From contig CAVVFZ010000035.1 of the NCBI GenBank assembly GCA_963747555.1, positions 1 to 64,000 on the forward strand: 64,000 nt of DNA, written 5' to 3'. Position numbers and translations under genes: made by a program. Below are positions 57,322 through 64,000 of this stretch, in pieces. Numbering within the stretch: the stretch's first letter is position 1; every line of letters begins with the position of its first letter. The notes beneath the pieces were generated by a model that was not told the origin of the DNA, made no database searches, and worked only from the letters and a program-made list of their open reading frames with translations. Source of the DNA: DUZB01 sp963747555 (GTDB lineage: Bacteria > Desulfobacterota > DSM-4660 > Desulfatiglandales > Desulfatiglandaceae).

Positions 57322-58884
57322 TTGGCCTTTGAGATTCCAGTACAGCCCTATTCAGGAAATATAGGGGAAACCACCATTGGAGCCGGAAGCAGTGCCGTTA
57401 AAGTGGGCGGAGAAGACGCATATCCTTTTCATATTTTTGAAGGAAACATGCCGAATCCCCCGAAAATCGCCATGGAAGTATGGGACTATGATCCTTCCGA
57501 AGAATGGCCTGCTGCCGCGATTGCACCTTTCAAGGATGTTATTGCCTCTCCCGAGGCATGGGCCAAGAAATGTGTTGAGAATTACGGAGCGGACATTATT
57601 GTTCTTCAACTTAAAAGTACAGATCCAAACGGAATGGACAGAGACGCGGATGCAGCCGCTGACGTGGCAAAAAAGGTAGCCCAGGCCGTTTCCGTACCGC
57701 TTGTGGTTTGGGGTACGGCAAACAACGCAAAAGATGAAGAGGTTCTCAAAAAGATCTCGGAGAAATGCGAAGGCATGAATGTAGGGCTGGGGCCGGTTGA
57801 AGAAGCCAATCACAAAGGCGTCGGGGCCAGTGCACTCGGTTATGGCCATACCATTATCGCCAGCTCTCCGATCGATGTGAACCTGGCAAAACAGCTTAAT
57901 ATTCTGCTCGGCAATCTCGGGGTTCAAGGCAACAAAATCATTGTTGACCCCACGACAGGTGGCTTGGGCTACGGTCTCGAATACAGCTATTCGGTCATGG
58001 AACGGATCAAAATGGCTGCTCTCACACAAGAAGATGAGAAACTCCAGATGCCGATGATCAACAATATCGGAAATGAAGTCTGGAAGTGCAAAGAGGCAAA
58101 GGAAAGTATCGGGGATGCTCCGACTACTGGAGACCCTGAACGACGCGGCATTCTGATGGAATCGACCGCAGCCGTTGCCTACCTGCTTGCCGGATCTGAT
58201 GTGGTTATTTTAAGGCATCCCGAGAGCGTTCGTCTTACAAGGGCTTTTATTGAACTACTCCTGAATGGGGGAGTAGCAAGTGATGTAAAGGAAATTTCCA
58301 AAGTTATGGATCTTGACGAGGCGGATCTTATTGCTATTTCACCCGAGCCCGATTTGAATTTTGCCGAGGCTGCTGCTGCGCCTAAGGCAAAACCGGCTGC
58401 TGCAGAGAAAAAAGCACCTGCACCAGAGAAAAAGGCTCCCGCGCCGGAGAAGCCTGTGGAAGCGAAGGCAGAAGTAAAGGCCCAACCTAAAAAGGAAGAG
58501 GCCAAGCCGGTAGTGGACAAAGAAGCCGAAGCCAAAGCGAAGATGGCAGCGGAAGCGAAGGCAAAGGCCGATGCGGAAGCCAAGGCCAAGGCGGAAGTAG
58601 AAGCGAAAGCCAAGGCGGAAGCAGCTGCAAAAGCAAAAGCGGATGCGGAAGCAAAAGCCAAGGCCGATGCCGAAGCCGCCGTAAAGGCGGCGGAAGTGGC
58701 CAAAAGAGAAGCTCAAGAGCAGAAGGTAAGAGAAGAAAGAGCGAAAGAGCAGGAAGCACGGCGGGCACAGAAGACTGCAGCTGCTGTTGAAGGCATTCCC
58801 AAGACAGCCGCCAAAGTTCAAAAGACTGAGCTGGAAAAGATGCTGGAAGTGCTCAATAGGATACACAAACGAAATATAGGATAA
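57322..58884 (+). CDS. acsD: corrinoid iron-sulfur protein small subunit (CdhD/AcsD) with Ala/Lys-rich extension
   Basis: 520 residues from a TTG start nine bases after AGGAGG. Residues 1 to about 348 are the TIM-barrel small subunit of the corrinoid Fe-S protein (YSGNIGETTIGAG near the N-terminus; VDPTTGGLGYGLEYSYSVME). With AcsC it carries the methyl group on cobalamin from methyl-tetrahydrofolate to acetyl-CoA synthase. Residues about 350-484 are a TolA-like run of Ala/Lys/Glu/Pro. A less biased tail, KTELEKMLEVLNRIHKRNIG, ends the protein. Typical AcsD ends near residue 310-320, so the extension is unusual and its role unknown. Confidence 0.93.
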   Translation: MAFEIPVQPYSGNIGETTIGAGSSAVKVGGEDAYPFHIFEGNMPNPPKIAMEVWDYDPSEEWPAAAIAPFKDVIASPEAWAKKCVENYGADIIVLQLKSTDPNGMDRDADAAADVAKKVAQAVSVPLVVWGTANNAKDEEVLKKISEKCEGMNVGLGPVEEANHKGVGASALGYGHTIIASSPIDVNLAKQLNILLGNLGVQGNKIIVDPTTGGLGYGLEYSYSVMERIKMAALTQEDEKLQMPMINNIGNEVWKCKEAKESIGDAPTTGDPERRGILMESTAAVAYLLAGSDVVILRHPESVRLTRAFIELLLNGGVASDVKEISKVMDLDEADLIAISPEPDLNFAEAAAAPKAKPAAAEKKAPAPEKKAPAPEKPVEAKAEVKAQPKKEEAKPVVDKEAEAKAKMAAEAKAKADAEAKAKAEVEAKAKAEAAAKAKADAEAKAKADAEAAVKAAEVAKREAQEQKVREERAKEQEARRAQKTAAAVEGIPKTAAKVQKTELEKMLEVLNRIHKRNIG

Positions 58885-58963
58885 AGCTGAAAAGCGCATG
58901 TAGCGCTGTACTTGCAGCTCAAAATCGAAAACATTTGAACATAATTATGAGGAGGAACCTCTA

Positions 58964-60994
58964 ATGGCAGAAGAAAAAGCGAAACTGGTAAAACTGGATA
59001 AGAAAAAAGTGGTAGATCCGGTTGAAGCCTCATGCGATGTCGCATCACAGGAAATGATTGCCAGGGCGACAGAATTAGGAATCGAGACGGTCTTTGACAG
59101 AAACTTAAGCATGAAACCTTGCAATATCGGGATTCAGGGAACATGCTGTAAAAATTGTGCTATGGGTCCCTGTCGCCTTCCTCTTCCCAAAGGGGGCATT
59201 GAAGGTGAAGATGAGAGAAAAGGACTTTGTGGCGCTACCGCCAATACCATTGCGGCGAGAAACTTTATTCGAATGATCGCAGGTGGTGCAGCGGCGCATT
59301 CGGACCATGGGCGCTCCGTGGCCGAAGTCTTCATCTCGGCAGCGAAGAAAGAAACGGATGCCTACCAGATCAAAGATACAGTCAAACTGGTGGCTGTTGC
59401 GAAGGAACTGGGAGTGGCGACGACAGTTGAAGTGGATGGTCAGGAAGTGGATCGTGATCTGGATGAAATTGCTGTCGAAGTGGGAGAGACCGCGCTGCGA
59501 GAATGGGGCAAGCCTGAAGGCGAACTTCTTTACTTAAAAAGGGCGCCCAAAGAGCGTTACGAGATATGGAAGAAACAGGGTGTGCTTCCCAGGAACATCG
59601 ACCGCGAGATCGTTGAAATCATGCATCGTACCCATATGGGTGTTGACCAGGATTATAAAAATTTGATGAAACAGGGTGTTAGATGCTCTCTGGCCGACGG
59701 ATGGGGCGGATCCATGCTGGCGACGGATCTCCAGGATATTCTTTTCGGAACGCCATCGCCTTTACAATCCGAGGCAAATCTCGGCATTATGAAAGAAGAT
59801 CATGTAAACATCATTATTCACGGGCATGAACCGGTTCTCTCCGAAGTTATTGTGGCCGTCTCAGAAACCAAGGAGATGCTCGATTACGCAAAATCAAAAG
59901 GCGCGAAAGGCATCCAGTTGGGTGGAATCTGCTGTACGGCCAATGAAATTCTCCAGCGTCACGGAGTTCCCCTTGCAGGAACATTTCTCCAGCAGGAATT
60001 GGCTATTATCACCGGTGCATGCGACGCAATGGTTGTGGATATTCAGTGTGTTATGCAGAATCTGGCCAATGTGGCAAAATGTTTCCATACCAAGTTGATT
60101 ACAACCCATCCTATTGCCAGGATGGAACAGGAAAACGTGATCCATATTGAATTCGACGAACATCACGCTCTGGAAGATGCCAAACGTATTGTAAAGATGG
60201 CTATCGACAATTTCCAGAAGCGGGGTCCGGAGGTGATGATCCCCCAGCACAAAGCCAAACAGATTGCCGGTTTTGGCGTTGAATCGATCAAATATCATCT
60301 TGGCGGCGCTTTCCGAGGTTCCTACTATACCCTGAACGATAATATCATTAATGGTCGTATCCGTGGTGTTGCAGGAGTTGTAGGCTGCAACAATGCCAGG
60401 ACAAGGCATAACTACGAACACCTGACTATCGTGAAGGAACTCATAAAGAATGATGTGCTTGTCCTTACCACCGGGTGTACCGCTATTGCCTGCGCCATGG
60501 AAGGGCTTCTTTCGCCTGAAAGTGCGGGCGTGTATGCCGGACCTGGTCTTTCCGAGGTATGCGAAACTGTAGGTATTGCTCCCGTCCTGCACCTTGGCTC
60601 CTGTGTGGACAACAGCCGGATTCTTCTGGCGGCTACGGAAGTTATCAAGGCGGGTGGTCTTGGAACCGATCTTTGTGATTGGCCGGTGGCAGGAAGCGCT
60701 CCCGAGTGGATGAGTGAAAAAGCCATAAGCATCGGTCAGTATTTTGTCGCTTCAGGCGTGTATACGGTGTTCGGATATATGCTGCCCACAAGCGGCGCGC
60801 CGGTCTTCCATAATTACCTGACCAAAGAAATGGAAAAGATATACGGCGGCATGTGGGATGTGGAGGCAGATCCGATCAAGCATGCACATATGATGATCGC
60901 CCATATTGATAAGAAACGCAAAGAGCTTGGAATCGACAAGGCCAGGGAGAGGGTTCTCATGGATATGGCCGACCGTCAGGCACTCGAATTATAA
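58964..60994 (+). CDS. cooS: anaerobic carbon monoxide dehydrogenase catalytic subunit
   Basis: 676 residues (AcsA/CooS). Interconverts CO2 and CO at the Ni-4Fe-4S C-cluster. The B/D-cluster Cys are in PCNIGIQGTCCKNCAMGPCR. C-cluster ligands and acid/base residues are in IIIHGHEPVLSE (His), GGICCTANE, VVGCNNARTRHNYEH, TTGCTAIACAM and GSCVDNSR. The length is that of the subunit working with acetyl-CoA synthase. Start ATG 58964 with GAGGAGG. It lies between acsD and acsB, and CooC at 56277 is its likely maturation factor. Confidence 0.98.
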   Translation: MAEEKAKLVKLDKKKVVDPVEASCDVASQEMIARATELGIETVFDRNLSMKPCNIGIQGTCCKNCAMGPCRLPLPKGGIEGEDERKGLCGATANTIAARNFIRMIAGGAAAHSDHGRSVAEVFISAAKKETDAYQIKDTVKLVAVAKELGVATTVEVDGQEVDRDLDEIAVEVGETALREWGKPEGELLYLKRAPKERYEIWKKQGVLPRNIDREIVEIMHRTHMGVDQDYKNLMKQGVRCSLADGWGGSMLATDLQDILFGTPSPLQSEANLGIMKEDHVNIIIHGHEPVLSEVIVAVSETKEMLDYAKSKGAKGIQLGGICCTANEILQRHGVPLAGTFLQQELAIITGACDAMVVDIQCVMQNLANVAKCFHTKLITTHPIARMEQENVIHIEFDEHHALEDAKRIVKMAIDNFQKRGPEVMIPQHKAKQIAGFGVESIKYHLGGAFRGSYYTLNDNIINGRIRGVAGVVGCNNARTRHNYEHLTIVKELIKNDVLVLTTGCTAIACAMEGLLSPESAGVYAGPGLSEVCETVGIAPVLHLGSCVDNSRILLAATEVIKAGGLGTDLCDWPVAGSAPEWMSEKAISIGQYFVASGVYTVFGYMLPTSGAPVFHNYLTKEMEKIYGGMWDVEADPIKHAHMMIAHIDKKRKELGIDKARERVLMDMADRQALEL

Positions 60995-61075
60995 TTTTGA
61001 AAGAAGGTGTCGGTTTTTACTTTCTTCATGTCAACTTATTAGGATTAGAACAAATCCTCAACGAAGGAGGAACAT

Positions 61076-63289
61076 ATGTCTAAGTTAGTAGCATTCGCAG
61101 CCATCCAGGGTGGCTATAAAGTTGTTTCACAAGTAGAAGGGGAGCTCAGCATGGCCCTGGCCAGCCACGATGCCAGTTCGAAGATAGGATTTCCCAATAC
61201 CGCATACTACCTGCCGGTGATTTACTCTCTGACCGGAATGAAATGTGAAACCCTGGAAGATTTAAAGAAACCGATGGAATTTGCACGGGGTCTGCTTCCG
61301 CCCCACGTAAAGAGCAAAAACCATCTTCCCTATCTCGGACCCTTGCTGGATGCCGGTATGGCCGCCCTCTTCGCCTATGAAGTGAGTGAAGCTATTCGGA
61401 TTTTCAATGAGCCCGATTTCTATATTTCCCAGGAAGATCCGGATATCGAAGCAGGAAAACTCTGGGTTGGTCCTGCAGACGACACCATTTTGAGAAAGCG
61501 GGGTGTCGAGTTTGTTGATGGTTCCGCTCCTGGATTCGCCGCCATCGTAGGTGCGGCGCCCAACGCGGAAATCGCCAAAATGATCGTGGAAGACTACCAG
61601 AAGAAAAGTCTGTACATCTTCTGTGCAGCGAATCACAACGGCAAGACGGTGATTGAACAGTGTCTCGAAGCAGGGATGCAGGTGGGCTGGAATACCCGAA
61701 TCGTTCCTTTTGGTCCGGACATTTCCTCTGCCATATTTGCTTTGGGTTTTGCCAACAGGGCAGCCATGGCTTTCGGCGGTGTGCAGCCCGGCGACCACAA
61801 AAAGATCCTTATCTATAACAAGGAGAGGATCTTTGCGTTTGTAAACGCCCTGGGCGATATTGGAACGGAGTGGGCGGTTGCGGCGGCCGGATGTGTGAAC
61901 TGGGGTTTTCCAACCCTTGCTGATACCGATATTCCGGAGATTCTACCCACCGGCATCTGTAAGTACGAACACGTGGTCGCGAATGTGCCCCACAGTGAAA
62001 TCTGCCAGAGATCCGTTGAGGTGAGGGGCCTGAAGGTCCATGTTTCCGAGATCGATATTCCTATGTCGTTCGGTCCTGCTTTCGAGGGGGAACGTGTTCG
62101 TGGTGCCGATCTGTACTGCCAGGCGGGCGGTGGGAAGTCCCAGTGTACGGAACTCGTGAAAATGGCCGAGATGAACGAGATCGAGGACGGCAAGGTAACG
62201 ATTGTGGGTCCGGATGTAAATGAAATCAAGGAAGGATCCAACTTTCCGCTGGGCATCTTTGTGCAGATCGCCGGCCGTGAGTTCCAGCCTGATTTTGAGC
62301 CTATCATTGAGCGGCAGATTCATCATCTTACCAATTATATCCAGTCCATCATGCATATCGGACAGCGCGATATAGCCTGGGTTCGCATCAGCAAGGCCGC
62401 CATTGAAAAGGGATTTTCCTTAAAACATATCGGGGTTGTTCTCCACGCCAAGTTCCATCAGGATTTTTCAAACATTCTGGATAAAGTCCAGATCACCCTC
62501 TACACCAAGAAAGAGGATGTGGACAAGCTTACGGAAAGGGCGAGAGCCGAGTACGCAGGTAGAGATAACCGCGTCGAGAAGATGAAGGACGAGGATGTGG
62601 AGACTTACTACTCCTGTACGCTCTGTCAGTCCTTTGCTCCCAACCACGTGTGTACCGTGAGCCCGGAAAGGACCGGTCTATGCGGCGCCTACAACTGGAT
62701 GGATTGCAAGGCTGCCTTTGAAATCAACCCAACAGGACCCAACCAGCCCATCATAAAAGGGGAATGCATCGATCCCAAATTAGGGCAATGGAAGGGCGTG
62801 AATGATTTCGTGTTCAAGGCTTCCAGGGGCAACGTAACCCATTACAATTTTTATTCTTTGGTTTATGATCCCATGACCACATGTGGCTGCTGTGAGTGTA
62901 TTGCGGCGCTGCTTCCCGGCTGTAACGGTGTGATGACGGTGGGAAGGGACTATTCCGGGGAAACTCCATGCGGAATGAAGTTCACCACCCTCGCCGGTGT
63001 GATGGGTGGAGGAGCCTCCTCTCCCGGGTTTGTGGGACATTCCAAATATAATATTGCGCAGGGTAAATTTATCCTCGGCGACGGCGGACTCCTTCGCATG
63101 GTCTGGATGCCCAAGATGCTCAAAGAGGAACTCAAGGACCGAATTATCAAACGGGCCGAAGAGATGGGCGTTCCCGGACTCTATGATATGATCGCTGATG
63201 AAACCGTGGGGACCACCGAAGAGGAAATTTTGCCGTTCCTCGAAAAAGTGGGCCATCCGGCGCTTAAGATGGATCCTATTGTAGGTTAG
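61076..63289 (+). CDS. acsB: CO-methylating acetyl-CoA synthase
   Basis: 737 residues, full length for bacterial AcsB. It joins CO from CooS, the methyl group from the corrinoid protein and CoA into acetyl-CoA. The A-cluster Cys are visible in SCTLCQSFAPNHVC, the GLCGAYNWMDC segment and TCGCCECIAALLPGC, which contains the C-G-C ligands of the distal Ni. The N-terminal CODH-contact domain and Rossmann-like middle are intact. Start ATG 61076 after GGAGG. It is the third enzyme gene of the operon. Confidence 0.98.
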   Translation: MSKLVAFAAIQGGYKVVSQVEGELSMALASHDASSKIGFPNTAYYLPVIYSLTGMKCETLEDLKKPMEFARGLLPPHVKSKNHLPYLGPLLDAGMAALFAYEVSEAIRIFNEPDFYISQEDPDIEAGKLWVGPADDTILRKRGVEFVDGSAPGFAAIVGAAPNAEIAKMIVEDYQKKSLYIFCAANHNGKTVIEQCLEAGMQVGWNTRIVPFGPDISSAIFALGFANRAAMAFGGVQPGDHKKILIYNKERIFAFVNALGDIGTEWAVAAAGCVNWGFPTLADTDIPEILPTGICKYEHVVANVPHSEICQRSVEVRGLKVHVSEIDIPMSFGPAFEGERVRGADLYCQAGGGKSQCTELVKMAEMNEIEDGKVTIVGPDVNEIKEGSNFPLGIFVQIAGREFQPDFEPIIERQIHHLTNYIQSIMHIGQRDIAWVRISKAAIEKGFSLKHIGVVLHAKFHQDFSNILDKVQITLYTKKEDVDKLTERARAEYAGRDNRVEKMKDEDVETYYSCTLCQSFAPNHVCTVSPERTGLCGAYNWMDCKAAFEINPTGPNQPIIKGECIDPKLGQWKGVNDFVFKASRGNVTHYNFYSLVYDPMTTCGCCECIAALLPGCNGVMTVGRDYSGETPCGMKFTTLAGVMGGGASSPGFVGHSKYNIAQGKFILGDGGLLRMVWMPKMLKEELKDRIIKRAEEMGVPGLYDMIADETVGTTEEEILPFLEKVGHPALKMDPIVG

Positions 63290-63301
63290 AGTTTTTAATG
63301 G

Positions 63302-63340
63302 TGTTCCGTTCGGCTCTTGAAAGAAGGACCGGACGGAGCA
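63302..63340 (+). other. mRNA hairpin between acsB and acsC
   Basis: TGTTCCGTTCGG pairs imperfectly with CCGGACGGAGCA (a G-U and one mismatched pair). No T run follows, so it is more likely a processing or stability element than a terminator. Confidence 0.35.
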
Positions 63341-63371
63341 CAGACGATAATTTTGTGCACAGGAGTGTATT

Positions 63372-64000
63372 ATGGGATTAACTGGGATTCAGATTTTTAA
63401 GATGTTGCCCAAGACCAACTGTGGGGAATGTGGTGTACCCACTTGTCTGGCCTTTGCCATGAACCTGGCATCCGGAAAGGCGGAACTCGACGCCTGCCCC
63501 TATGTTTCTGAGGAGGCGCGTGAGAAACTGGCCGAGGCCTCTGCTCCTCCCATCAGGCCGGTCGCTATCGGCGCTGGAAGCAGGGCGTTTAAGATCGGTG
63601 GCGAGACCGTCATGTTCCGCCATGAAAAAACCTTTTACAACCCCACCGGGCTCGCGGCCCTTGTCCCTTCCGACATGGATCCTGCGGTTCTGGATAAGAA
63701 ACTGAAGGAATGGAATGCGCTTCAATACGAGAGGGTAGGTCTGAACCTTCGGCCTGAGCTGATTGCCCTGAAAGATGTAAACGGCGATGCCGGCGCTTTT
63801 GGGGCTGCCGCTGGGAAAAATTGCGAAAGAGAGTGAATTCGGGCTCGTGCTTATGACGGAGAACCTGGACGTCATGAAAGCGGGAGTGGAAGCTTCCGCG
63901 TTCAAAAAGCCTCTTTTATATGCTGCGACGGCCGATAATGCGGATGATATGGGCGCTCTTGCAAAAGAAAGCGGACTGCCCCTGGCGGTCAAGGCTGACA
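63372..64000 (+). pseudogene. acsC: corrinoid iron-sulfur protein large subunit (AcsC/CdhE), partial, one frameshift
   Basis: Starts at ATG 63372 and continues beyond the window. The N-terminal 4Fe-4S domain has KTNCGECGVPTCLAFAMNLA and DACPYVSEE; after it the TIM-barrel begins (VMFRHEKTFYNPTGLAALV). The frame stops at 63836 after ERE. A one-base slip in the A5 run near 63818 restores IAKESEFGLVLMTENLDVMK, which reads on to the window end. With AcsD it forms the methyl carrier. Only about 210 of the expected ~445 residues are inside the window. Confidence 0.9.

Noticed and set aside
58339..58899. Leu/Phe-rich minus-strand frame
   Set aside because: Mirror of the Ala/Lys codon repeats in acsD; not a gene.
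1..64000. tRNA, rRNA or CRISPR arrays
   Set aside because: None were recognised on either strand by eye; a tRNAscan or CRISPR search would be decisive.

Overview
The window reads as chromosomal DNA of a strictly anaerobic Desulfobacterota-type (deltaproteobacterial) organism. The reasons are a Wood-Ljungdahl carbonyl-branch cluster (cooC, acsD, cooS, acsB, acsC) at the right end, a CooT nickel protein, a ten-haem c-type cytochrome under sigma-54 / NtrC-type control, and a Gram-negative envelope gene (lptD). Species cannot be named from the sequence alone.

Layout. 1-8.7 kb: a broken alpha/beta hydrolase, a PanE-family reductase, carB, then a gene-poor stretch with remnants (integrase tail, PPOX N-terminus, zinc ribbon) and an orphan LexA-type operator. 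8.7-16.7 kb: penicillin-acylase-family hydrolase, secreted proteins, a frameshifted metalloprotease, a probably acquired catalase and a PfkB kinase. 17.1-25.5 kb: the most interesting block, all on the minus strand. It has a decahaem cytochrome with Ig-like N-terminal domains, two small Gly-rich secreted proteins, an outer-membrane beta-barrel, a DUF5666-like periplasmic protein, and a membrane histidine kinase with an NtrC-type regulator. Two textbook -24/-12 promoters precede the cytochrome and the small-protein genes, and a palindromic enhancer candidate lies upstream of the second. I infer a regulated envelope or extracellular redox system. 25.7-30.4 kb: TetR regulator, orphan efflux adaptor, ferredoxin-nitroreductase, truncated fragments and a K+ channel. 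30.5-38.7 kb: lptD, folC, a UvrD/PcrA helicase and a DUF4139 protein.

39-56 kb is the chromosome-maintenance region: a perfect parS inside a 32-bp palindrome, parA-parB, plsY, DUF3842-cooT, an MBL hydrolase, a 5'-truncated groEL, ddl, and a minus-strand run dnaA-dnaN-gyrB-gyrA-gpsA-birA. 56-64 kb, on the plus strand, is the CODH/ACS cluster. CooC and CooT serve nickel delivery, CooS makes CO from CO2, AcsB builds acetyl-CoA, and AcsC/AcsD carry the methyl group. AcsD has an unusual Ala/Lys/Glu-rich C-terminal extension.

Caution on quality: at least a dozen genes carry single-base frameshifts, many in short homopolymers, including normally indispensable genes (folC, lptD, cooC, acsC). The protein signal continues in another frame each time, so most are probably base-calling errors rather than gene decay. 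I give the full extent of such genes with the break positions.
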